Assembly: GCA_012521625.1 (NCBI GenBank)
Contig: JAAYLY010000243.1
Coordinates: forward strand, 1 to 6,899
Direction of reading: 5' to 3'
Length of the DNA: 6,899 nt
Origin: Tissierellia bacterium
GTDB lineage: Bacteria; Bacillota; Clostridia; Tissierellales; Tissierellaceae
Both the position numbers and the translations under genes were made by a program. Positions within the stretch are counted from its first letter, which is position 1. Every line of letters begins with the position of its first letter. Below, piece after piece: positions 1-5,176 of the stretch. The notes beneath the pieces are model-generated. The model was not told the origin of the DNA. It searched no databases and saw only the letters and a list, made by a program, of their open reading frames with translations.

Positions 1-327
1 AATTTTCTCCTCAGCTTCAGCATCTAAACTAGAGCCATTAGGAGAATCTACATTAGATAAGTCCATATCAGCCCCTAAGGAATAATCAAGGATTTCCATC
101 TCATCTCCATTGGGAAGTAGCCTTAACTCCCCAGCTGCAATTTCATATAAGACTTCTTTAGTATTCTTTTCATAGATGGAAAATCCACTATCAGAATATA
201 AGGTTACTTCTTCAGCTAGTCCTAGGTTGCCAATTTTTACATCTATATATTCTACCTGACCTCCATGGGAAGGTAAAGCACCAACTAATAAAATTATTAC
301 AAGTATTAAATATATCCACCTCTTCAT
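1..327 (-). CDS. SpoIID/LytB-like exported protein, N-terminal part (runs off left edge)
   Basis: The first 109 codons of a gene that continues beyond position 1. The ATG at 325-327 lies 6 bases after the ruvB stop. Its Shine-Dalgarno site (GAGGAG, 337-342) is formed by the last two ruvB codons, so it is probably translationally coupled and in the ruv operon. The protein opens MKRWIYLILVIILLVGALPS, a signal peptide or N-terminal anchor with a hydrophobic core at about residues 5-18. After it comes a beta-type stretch (residues 25-55, including IDVKIGNL, VTLYSDSGFSIYEK) that resembles the start of SpoIID/LytB proteins, which bind or cleave peptidoglycan during spore engulfment. From about residue 83 the chain becomes acidic and Asp/Ser-rich. 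The catalytic region of SpoIID lies outside the window, so the family call rests on N-terminal resemblance and on my recollection that spoIID-like genes follow ruvB in many clostridia. Other exported cell-wall proteins remain possible. Confidence 0.65.
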   Translation of the reverse strand, partial: MKRWIYLILVIILLVGALPSHGGQVEYIDVKIGNLGLAEEVTLYSDSGFSIYEKNTKEVLYEIAAGELRLLPNGDEMEILDYSLGADMDLSNVDSPNGSSLDAEAEEKI

Positions 328-333
328 AGCCAC

Positions 334-1335
334 CTACTCCTCATATGGTAAATTGAAATGATCGTAAGCCTTTTTAGTTACCACCCTACCCCTAGGAGTC
401 CTATTCATAAAGCCAATCTGGATCAGATAGGGCTCATAGACGTCTTCAATAGTTCCCCTCTCCTCCCCTGTGGCTGCAGCCAGGGTATCTAGGCCTACTG
501 GACCTCCCCTAAAGTTTTCAATCATAGTTAGGAGAAGCTTCCTATCTACATAGTCTAAGCCCAGCTCGTCTACTTCCAGGATTTCCAAGCCCTTCTTGGC
601 CACCTCCCAGCTTATTACCCCATTTTCCATCACTTGGGCATAGTCCCTAACCCTTTTTAAGAGCCTGTTGGCTATCCTAGGAGTTCCCCTGGACCTCTTA
701 GCAATCTCCAGGGCCCCCTTATCGTCGATTTCCACATTTAGGATGGAGGCAGACCTTTTTACTATCTTCTTTAAATCCTCCACATCATAGAGCTCTAGGT
801 TTAACATAACCCCAAACCTATCCCTAAGGGGAGAGCTAAGAAGCCCTGACCTGGTAGTGGCACCAATTAGGGTAAACCTTGACAAATCCAACCTTACGGA
901 CCTGGCAGAGGGACCCTTTCCGATGATAATATCCAGGGCGAAATCCTCCATAGCTGGATAAAGAATCTCCTCTACAGTCCGGTTGATCCTATGTATCTCA
1001 TCTATAAATAAAACATCGTCCTCTCCCAGATTTGTTAAGATGCTGGCCAAGTCTCCTGGCCTTTCTATGGCTGGGCCAGATGTTATCCTTATGTTGACCC
1101 CCATCTCATTGGCTATAATATTTGCTAGGGTAGTCTTACCCAGTCCTGGTGGTCCGAATAATAGGACGTGGTCTAAAGACTCCTTCCTTTCCTTAGCAGC
1201 CTGTATAAAGATATTCAATTTTTCCTTTACCTTATCCTGGCCTATGTATTCATGCATCCACTTTGGCCTTAAGCTAATTTCATTTTCTAAATCGTCCCTA
1301 ATGACGGTCTTAGAAACTATCCTATTCTCATCCAT
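334..1335 (-). CDS. ruvB: Holliday junction branch migration ATPase RuvB
   Basis: Full-length RuvB, 333 residues, the normal family size. Two hexameric RuvB rings pump DNA through the RuvA-bound Holliday junction using ATP. Visible motifs: Walker A GPPGLGKT (61-68), Walker B VLFIDEIH (108-115), sensor 1 GATTR (158-162), the LRDRFG segment with the arginine-finger region (170-175), and sensor 2 RGTPRIANR (216-224). The C-terminal winged-helix domain (about 262-330) contains the conserved GGPVGLDTLAAATGEE stretch and the TPRGR turn (313-317). The ATG at 1333-1335 is preceded by AGGGG ending 10 bases upstream. The gene starts 14 bases after the ruvA stop and has no promoter or terminator of its own in that gap, so it is cotranscribed with ruvC and ruvA. 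Nothing is missing or odd. The N-terminal extension before the conserved LRPKWMHEYIGQ block is about 20 residues, normal for Firmicutes. Confidence 0.98.
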   Translation of the reverse strand: MDENRIVSKTVIRDDLENEISLRPKWMHEYIGQDKVKEKLNIFIQAAKERKESLDHVLLFGPPGLGKTTLANIIANEMGVNIRITSGPAIERPGDLASILTNLGEDDVLFIDEIHRINRTVEEILYPAMEDFALDIIIGKGPSARSVRLDLSRFTLIGATTRSGLLSSPLRDRFGVMLNLELYDVEDLKKIVKRSASILNVEIDDKGALEIAKRSRGTPRIANRLLKRVRDYAQVMENGVISWEVAKKGLEILEVDELGLDYVDRKLLLTMIENFRGGPVGLDTLAAATGEERGTIEDVYEPYLIQIGFMNRTPRGRVVTKKAYDHFNLPYEE

Positions 1336-1349
1336 CTAGTATTACCCCT

Positions 1350-1928
1350 TTAATTTTTAGATAACAGCTTCAAACCTTCTCTAATTATATCCTCTAAACT
1401 CATAGTCAAATCCAGCTTCTTCAGGACCATGTCCGCTTCCTGCCTGGAATAGCCTAAGGACATTAGGCCTGCCAAAGCCTCATCATATGTATTTGGATTT
1501 ACCTCCCCATCCTCTACTAGCTCAAAACTAGCATCTATCTTATCCTTCAGATCGAAGACTATCCTTTCCGCCGTCTTCTTCCCTATGCCAGGAACCTTAC
1601 AAAGGAGGTCTAGATCCTTATTAGCGATGGCATATTTAATCTTATTAGGACTTAGGGTTGAAAGAATTCCCAAGGCGGTTTTAGGACCGATCTTGGACAC
1701 CTTTAAGAGATTATTGAACATGTCCATCTCCTCCTTAGTCCTAAAGCCATAAAGGAAAACTCCATCCTCCCTAGCCTGAAATTCCGTATAGAGCATTTCC
1801 TCCTTGCCCACCTGTAAATTCAAGCTGGTGTTGGTGGAGGTATAAACCCTATAGCCTATGCCATTATTCTCTATAACTACGTATTCAGCCTCTATACTTA
1901 CGATAATTCCTTTAATAAAATCGAACAT
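1350..1928 (-). CDS. ruvA: Holliday junction DNA-binding subunit RuvA
   Basis: Complete RuvA of 192 residues. It tetramerises on the four-way junction, holds it square-planar and recruits RuvB. Domain I is the OB-like beta barrel (1-62, opening MFDFIKGIIVSIEAEYVVIE, with YTEFQAREDGVFLYGF at 47-62). Domain II carries two helix-hairpin-helix motifs, VSKIGPKTALGIL (77-89) and VPGIGKKTAERI (112-123), which contact the DNA backbone. An acidic linker (about 136-147) leads to domain III (148-192, DEALAGLMSLGYSRQEAD), the RuvB-binding three-helix unit. The ATG at 1926-1928 has an AGGAG site ending 7 bases upstream, in the 13-base gap after ruvC. Confidence 0.98.
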   Translation of the reverse strand: MFDFIKGIIVSIEAEYVVIENNGIGYRVYTSTNTSLNLQVGKEEMLYTEFQAREDGVFLYGFRTKEEMDMFNNLLKVSKIGPKTALGILSTLSPNKIKYAIANKDLDLLCKVPGIGKKTAERIVFDLKDKIDASFELVEDGEVNPNTYDEALAGLMSLGYSRQEADMVLKKLDLTMSLEDIIREGLKLLSKN

Positions 1929-1941
1929 TTAACCACTCCTG

Positions 1942-2436
1942 CTATCTCATCCTAAAATCCTCTTTAAACTTCAGGCAGCTGGCATGACAAAGGGCCACTG
2001 CCAGGGCATCTGCCACATCATCAGGCTTTGGTACTTCCTTTAAGTTTAAGAAAAGCTTAACCATCTCTTGAACCTGGTATTTTTCCGCCCTACCATATCC
2101 TACTATAGCCTGTTTAATCTGTAAAGGAGTGTACTCATAAATATTTAAATCCCTATGTACAGCAGCTAAGATTTCAACCCCTCGGGCTTGTCCCACCTTG
2201 ATGGCCGTCTTAACGTTTTTATTGAAGAACAACTCCTCTATAGCTAAATCCTCAGGCTTATATCTATCTATAACATCTAGCAATTGATCATAGATGTTCT
2301 TTATCCTGTTGGGAAAATCCAAGTTGGAATCGGTAGTTATGGCACCGTATTCAAGAGGCCTATACCTATTTCCTATACATTCGATGACCCCATAGCCTAC
2401 TATGGCCAGGCCTGGGTCGATACCTAAAATTACCAT
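1942..2436 (-). CDS. ruvC: Holliday junction endonuclease RuvC
   Basis: Complete RuvC, 164 residues from the start chosen here. It is a dimeric, metal-dependent RNase H-fold nuclease that nicks the Holliday junction symmetrically, working with RuvAB. The acidic tetrad is intact: D7 in GIDPG, E67 in AIEELFFNKN, and D140 and D143 in PDDVADALAVA. A longer reading from the TTG at 2437-2439 is possible, but the Shine-Dalgarno site (AAAGGGG, 2443-2449) would then be only 3 bases from the start. The ATG at 2434-2436 gives 6 bases and puts the first catalytic aspartate at residue 7, as in E. coli RuvC. It is the first gene of ruvCAB, behind a likely promoter at 2492-2518. B. subtilis lacks RuvC and uses RecU, so this gene argues for a clostridial-type lineage. 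The C-terminal tail is basic (KFKEDFRMR). Confidence 0.97.
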   Translation of the reverse strand: MVILGIDPGLAIVGYGVIECIGNRYRPLEYGAITTDSNLDFPNRIKNIYDQLLDVIDRYKPEDLAIEELFFNKNVKTAIKVGQARGVEILAAVHRDLNIYEYTPLQIKQAIVGYGRAEKYQVQEMVKLFLNLKEVPKPDDVADALAVALCHASCLKFKEDFRMR

Positions 2437-2442
2437 CAAAAT

Positions 2443-2449
2443 CCCCTTT
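2443..2449 (-). promoter_or_regulatory. ruvC ribosome binding site that decides the start
   Basis: AAAGGGG read on the minus strand. It is 6 bases from the ATG at 2436 but only 3 from the in-frame TTG at 2439, which favours the ATG. Confidence 0.75.
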
Positions 2450-2491
2450 CGCCTATACTCAATTGTCTAAAAAAGCTTGATACACTAATAT

Positions 2492-2518
2492 ATTGTAACA
2501 TAATTTTATATAGAACAA
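2492..2518 (-). promoter_or_regulatory. Probable sigma-A promoter of ruvCAB (extended -10)
   Basis: On the minus strand, TGTTACAAT (2492-2500) combines a TG extension with a -10 box TACAAT (5 of 6 to TATAAT). A weak -35 TTGTTC (2513-2518) lies 15 bases upstream. Transcription would begin near 2485, giving a leader of about 49 bases before ruvC. I found no GAAC-N4-GTTC type LexA operator here; only a lone GTTC half-site overlaps the -35, so SOS control is not supported. Confidence 0.55.
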
Positions 2519-2554
2519 AAGTACGAAATCCACATAAACTCTCCATCTAAGGCT

Positions 2555-2575
2555 CCCTACTTTACCAAAATAGGG
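2555..2575 (-). repeat. Hairpin upstream of the ruvC promoter
   Basis: Minus-strand arms CCCTATTTT and AAAGTAGGG around loop GGT give 9 pairs, one of them a G-U wobble that would be an A-C mismatch on the other strand. No T-run follows. Its function is unknown; it sits between the terminator and the ruvC -35, so it would be transcribed only from a promoter not seen here or by readthrough. Confidence 0.4.
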
Positions 2576-2590
2576 GCGAGTAATATATTA

Positions 2591-2635
2591 AAAAAGACGT
2601 CTCATAGCATCCTTAATGCTATGAGACGCCTCTTT
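2591..2635 (-). terminator. Strong intrinsic terminator ending the bofC-like transcription unit
   Basis: A 13-bp perfect stem (2598-2610 with 2616-2628) around a 5-base loop. On minus-strand RNA it extends to 20 bp through two G-U wobbles, and a run of Ts follows the stem. The two wobble positions would be A-C mismatches on the plus strand, so the element is oriented for minus-strand RNA. It lies about 150 bases after the bofC-like stop and about 155 bases before ruvC. Confidence 0.88.
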
Positions 2636-2727
2636 CAAAAAGCCTTCGTCCTTATGAATAGTAATTAATTTATGTTAATCTAAATAATAAAAATTTTGTC
2701 TGTTGTTACATATGATGTTAAACTGAT

Positions 2728-2750
2728 AAAATCCTAGGCTCGCGGATTTT
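2728..2750. repeat. AT-rich hairpin downstream of the bofC-like gene
   Basis: Perfect 7-bp inverted repeat AAAATCC/GGATTTT with a 9-base GC-containing loop (TAGGCTCGC on the plus strand), about 40 bases after the bofC-like stop. It could be a weak terminator in either direction, but only two pairs are G-C. It may also be part of a dispersed repeat or insertion remnant. Confidence 0.35.
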
Positions 2751-2788
2751 TGAGAAATTTCATAATTGTATTATATACTATTTATATT

Positions 2789-3370
2789 CTATGAAATAAA
2801 GTTTTCCAATATATTAGATAATTCTTCTTCACTATCTACTACTATTCCTTCCCTTAGCTTGTCTTGGTCCATTTTTTGTAATAAGCTTATGGGGTATTCC
2901 TTAAAGCTTTTATATAGGACCCTCTCCCCATTTTCATCTATGTTAAAGATGGCTACATATCCTTCCTGCTCTCCAATTACATAATGCTCCTGACAAAGGT
3001 GGTCCTTCTCTCCAAAGAGGACTATCTTAGTATTAGAAAAGGATACTAGCCTTAAATAAGGATAATTCTTACTCAAATAGTCTTCAAATTCCTCCCTAGT
3101 TAAGTTGACCACTTCAGCCTTGGCCAATTCATTTTTAGTAACCAAATGGCCGCATTCCAAATATTGTATCCGGCTCTCAATATAGGTGTTAGGAGATATC
3201 CTATTTTCTTCCCTAACTATCTCTATCTCTTCCTGCCTTGGAATATCCTCTATCTGTCCTATTTTCTTATCCTCTATACTCAAGTCCATCAACTTATAGC
3301 CAAGGTAAAAACTCATTACGAAAAAGACTAAACAGAAGCCGAAGACAATTAGGAATCTATTTTTTCTCAT
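2789..3370 (-). CDS. BofC C-terminal-domain protein (sporulation type)
   Basis: 193 residues with one N-terminal membrane segment (about 6-27, FLIVFGFCLVFFVMSFYLGY) and the rest predicted outside. An acidic linker (31-57) leads to a region matching the BofC family: ECGH at 72-75, NLTREEFEDYL at 89-99, and the typical CQEHYVIGEQEGYVAIFNID (126-145) followed by a KLREGI segment (171-176). C73 and C126 are the only cysteines outside the membrane segment and could pair. In B. subtilis BofC is made in the forespore and restrains SpoIVB-dependent pro-sigma-K processing. Clostridial members share the domain, but whether they do the same job is not established by this sequence. The ATG at 3368-3370 has GGAGGG about 7-8 bases upstream, buried in a hairpin. 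It is followed by a strong terminator and then ruvCAB; bofC next to ruvAB is also my recollection for B. subtilis. Confidence 0.85.
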   Translation of the reverse strand: MRKNRFLIVFGFCLVFFVMSFYLGYKLMDLSIEDKKIGQIEDIPRQEEIEIVREENRISPNTYIESRIQYLECGHLVTKNELAKAEVVNLTREEFEDYLSKNYPYLRLVSFSNTKIVLFGEKDHLCQEHYVIGEQEGYVAIFNIDENGERVLYKSFKEYPISLLQKMDQDKLREGIVVDSEEELSNILENFIS

Positions 3371-3400
3371 TAAAAATCCCTCCAGACTCTATCTAGAGGG
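3371..3400 (-). promoter_or_regulatory. Hairpin covering the bofC-like ribosome binding site
   Basis: Minus-strand arms CCCTCTAGA (3392-3400) and TCTGGAGGG (3378-3386) form 9 pairs, one G-U, around the loop TAGAG. The 3' arm contains the GGAGGG Shine-Dalgarno site, and ATTTTTA follows directly before the ATG. It can act as a site-blocking structure, or as a weak terminator for transcripts arriving from the upstream gene. Confidence 0.6.
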
Positions 3401-3401
3401 T

Positions 3402-3430
3402 TATTATTTCCAATATATGTTTTTTTATAC
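3402..3430 (-). promoter_or_regulatory. Candidate forespore (sigma-F/sigma-G type) promoter of the bofC-like gene
   Basis: Minus strand: GTATA (3426-3430), 14 bases, then GGAAATAATA (3402-3411). As I recall the B. subtilis sigma-F consensus (GYWTA, about 15-16 bases, GGNRANAHTR), both boxes match at every defined position, with a spacer one or two bases short. Read as sigma-G (GHATR, 18, CATNHTA) it matches with one mismatch and spacer 17. A sigma-A reading (TTGTAT, 18, AATAAT) is also possible. The start would be near 3395. The region is AT-rich, so chance is a real alternative. Confidence 0.45.
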
Positions 3431-3432
3431 AA

Positions 3433-4164
3433 TTATCTATACCTTTTCAATACCCTATCATTTAAGCCATTCCAACATGCATTAAGGTACATCCTCTGTC
3501 CATCCTTCATTATTACCCTTAATACTTCCTCATAGATATTCTCCAATTCTTCCTCAGTAAGTAGGGTCTCCTCTTTAATATTAAGTCCTTCCTCATCCAT
3601 ATCTATAGATAATTGCTTGTCCAAATGCTTATTAAGTGAAAAGACCTTAGGTTGAATTATATGGGTAACGTATTGGGTAATAAGGTCGTTCAGCTTACTG
3701 CTATTCTCTTCGTCCTTTTCTATATCAGAAAAGATCCTATCTTTAAACTCCCTTACCTCTTCTTCCTGGGTATTAAAGTGGAATAGATACTTCATATTAT
3801 ATAGTTCTGCAATGGAATAGTATTTTATAGTTAAATCTTCCAATCGATTAGCTTCCTTATTGTTAAGAAAACCATACTTATAGCCTTCTACATACAAAAA
3901 TAGCTCTAACCTATTTATGTCCTCATGGATTAGTTCTCCAAGATTATAAGCTATTAAATGGTTTCCCCTTCTATCTATCAATAACTTAGAGATGCTCTTT
4001 CTTAAGTTGCTAATGGATATATAGTTAGGAACAATATTGCTAATGTTGTTCTCTATGTCGTAAAGGTTCAGGAGGATATGTATGCAATTGATGTCGTTAT
4101 TAAATAGGAAATTATATTTTAGTTGATCGTATATATCGTATGCATCGCTATCTAACAAAGCCAA
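3433..4164 (-). CDS. Unrecognised helical cytoplasmic protein
   Basis: 243 residues; I do not recognise a family. It has no signal peptide or membrane segment and is predicted mostly alpha-helical, rich in Asn, Ile, Leu and Glu, with few Gly and Pro and only two cysteines (in NCIHI and NACWNG). Notable parts are an amphipathic stretch YNLGELIHEDINRLELFLYV in the N-terminal half, a charged central region (QEEEVREFKDRIFSDIEKD), a Glu-rich segment (EETLLTEEELENIYEEV) and a basic C-terminus (DRVLKRYR). It starts with TTG at 4162-4164, supported by a very strong AGGAGGGGG site about 7 bases upstream; the next in-frame Met is too far inside. A promoter with a perfect TATAAT precedes it. The bofC-like gene begins 62 bases after its stop in the same direction, so the two may share a transcript unless the hairpin between them stops it. 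Confident as a gene, no function assigned. Confidence 0.85.
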   Translation of the reverse strand: MALLDSDAYDIYDQLKYNFLFNNDINCIHILLNLYDIENNISNIVPNYISISNLRKSISKLLIDRRGNHLIAYNLGELIHEDINRLELFLYVEGYKYGFLNNKEANRLEDLTIKYYSIAELYNMKYLFHFNTQEEEVREFKDRIFSDIEKDEENSSKLNDLITQYVTHIIQPKVFSLNKHLDKQLSIDMDEEGLNIKEETLLTEEELENIYEEVLRVIMKDGQRMYLNACWNGLNDRVLKRYR

Positions 4165-4218
4165 TCTTCCCCCTCCTTCTATACTTCAAAAAATAAAGAC
4201 AATCCGACATCATCTAAT

Positions 4219-4247
4219 ATTATACTACATATTTCTGCTTTTTAATA
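4219..4247 (-). promoter_or_regulatory. Likely sigma-A promoter of the 3433-4164 gene
   Basis: Minus strand: perfect -10 TATAAT (4219-4224), with a poor -35 TATTAA (4242-4247) at 17 bases. The start near 4212 leaves a leader of about 48 bases to the TTG start. The weak -35 lowers confidence or suggests an activator. Confidence 0.5.
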
Positions 4248-4324
4248 GAAGAAATCCTAATGAATTCCTTAAGATAATTTAACAATTGCAAACTTCATCT
4301 ACTAGGGTTAAAAATAATTAAGTC

Positions 4325-4358
4325 AAAAAAAAGATATATTGGCACCCAATATATCTTT
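4325..4358 (-). terminator. Intrinsic terminator of the phospholipase C family gene
   Basis: Perfect 13-bp stem AAAGATATATTGG/CCAATATATCTTT (4346-4358 with 4330-4342) around a 3-base loop, running into a tract of eight Ts (4325-4332) on the minus strand. The 5' arm starts inside the stop codon, so translation termination and the hairpin overlap. Confidence 0.9.
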
Positions 4359-4992
4359 ATAGTTCATAAACAAAATGAGGATGTAATTCTTCCGTATATT
4401 CCCTGATGGTATCTATGATGAAATATGAGATCTTAAGATTTAACGACAAGGCAAAATCTAAGTCATTGGCAAAGCTGACCTTTGCGTCATATTCTTGGAT
4501 TACATCATTGATGTAGTTTTTTATCTTACTCCTGAATGAAATCAGGTTTCCATCATAGATATCAATATCGTCTGCTTGAATTACACTCTTCTTAAAATCA
4601 TGGGTTTTTGCGTAATCATTTAATAGAGATTCGTATTTTATGTGTTTTTTCATAGTACCAAAGAAAGTCCATCTGTTGGCATGAGGATAACAAACATAGT
4701 CTGAAAGATAATGGGATATGATACCGATCTTTTTACTCAAGGCCTTTACGGCAATTGGGTCAGGCAACTTTTCCAAATCCACATACCTGCAGACGAAGAT
4801 TATCTTCATAATTTCCTTAACTATAAAATTTAAGCTCTCATCCTTATAATGTCTTATCAACCTATATTGTGGCAGTACATCCGGTGCTACTGATGCCCTT
4901 AGCAGTCGTTCCTTATCTAATTTTAAACCGTAGATATCATAAATATTTTCATGGATATTGGCAGCTATAAGCTTATGAGTATCGGCGAAGAT
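4357..4992 (-). CDS. Zinc-dependent phospholipase C family protein with a non-canonical or lost start codon
   Basis: The open frame runs from just after an in-frame TAA (4993-4995) and gives 211 residues if ATC at 4990-4992 is the start. The first conventional start, TTG at 4858-4860, would give 167 residues and lose the conserved N-terminus (FADTHKLIAANI and ASVAPDVLPQY). Compared with the B. cereus phospholipase C zinc site (H14, D55, H69, H118, D122, H128, H142, E146), the long reading has H6, D38, H48, H94, D98, H104, H117 and E121, with identical spacing in the 94/98/104 and 117/121 groups. H6 and D38 lie before the TTG. A Shine-Dalgarno site (AAAGGGG) lies 9 bases before the ATC, and a promoter puts the mRNA start near 5035. 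There is no signal peptide, so unlike secreted phospholipases C it appears cytoplasmic, and its substrate is unknown. Monocistronic. Alternatives: an ATG-to-ATC mutation, a sequencing error, or initiation at AUC. Confidence 0.82.
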   Translation of the reverse strand: MFADTHKLIAANIHENIYDIYGLKLDKERLLRASVAPDVLPQYRLIRHYKDESLNFIVKEIMKIIFVCRYVDLEKLPDPIAVKALSKKIGIISHYLSDYVCYPHANRWTFFGTMKKHIKYESLLNDYAKTHDFKKSVIQADDIDIYDGNLISFRSKIKNYINDVIQEYDAKVSFANDLDFALSLNLKISYFIIDTIREYTEELHPHFVYEL

Positions 4993-5001
4993 TTAAAACA
5001 A

Positions 5002-5008
5002 CCCCTTT
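5002..5008 (-). promoter_or_regulatory. Ribosome binding site pointing to the ATC start at 4992
   Basis: AAAGGGG on the minus strand, 9 bases from ATC 4990-4992. The in-frame TTG at 4999-5001 directly abuts it and is followed by TTT TAA, so it cannot serve as the start. Confidence 0.65.
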
Positions 5009-5041
5009 GCAATTTCATTCCTGAAAAATAATATCTAGTTA

Positions 5042-5070
5042 ATAGTATAATAATTATAGGCCATAGTCAA
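5042..5070 (-). promoter_or_regulatory. Sigma-A promoter of the phospholipase C family gene
   Basis: Minus strand: -35 TTGACT (5065-5070, 5 of 6), a 17-base spacer and -10 TACTAT (5042-5047, 4 of 6). An overlapping TATACT at 15 bases is an alternative -10. The start near 5035 gives a leader of about 43 bases to the ATC, but about 175 to the TTG at 4860. Confidence 0.65.
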
Positions 5071-5176
5071 TAGATTTCTTTCTTGTGGTAATAGTTATTT
5101 TATCTACAAAGATATGATTTTATCCTAAAGCTTTATAAAAGGGCCATATGTCTTTTTAAAATTAATAGTAGCTAGC

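Larger units (their letters stand above)
2437..2788. other. 352-base intergenic region between the bofC-like gene and ruvC
   Basis: No open reading frame of meaningful length on either strand. Read on the minus strand it contains, in order: an AT-rich 7-bp hairpin (2728-2750), an AT-rich segment with no clear signal (about 2641-2727), a strong intrinsic terminator (2591-2635), a 9-bp hairpin with a 3-base loop (2555-2575), the extended -10 promoter (2492-2518) and the ruvC ribosome binding site. The region therefore separates a sporulation-type transcription unit from the ruvCAB unit. It is much longer than the gaps inside either unit. It could hold a remnant or a small noncoding RNA ending at the terminator, but I recognise no known family. 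Confidence 0.7.

Noticed and set aside
983..1339. Plus-strand open frame of 118 codons
   Set aside because: It is the antisense shadow of the 5' half of ruvB, whose motifs are fully intact; no supporting RBS or recognisable protein.
2500..2520. Possible SOS (LexA) operator at the ruvC promoter
   Set aside because: Only one GTTC half-site is present and no matching GAAC partner lies at the right distance.
2766..3331. Plus-strand open frames at 2766-2984 and 3146-3331
   Set aside because: Both are antisense to the BofC-like gene, encode low-complexity hydrophobic or Ser-rich peptides and have no family resemblance.
4965..5018. A 17-codon minus-strand frame starting ATG 5018 that overlaps the phospholipase C family 5' end
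   Set aside because: Considered as the true start via a frameshift, but the Shine-Dalgarno site lies inside it and the ATC at 4992 needs no frameshift. It could be a leader peptide, without evidence.
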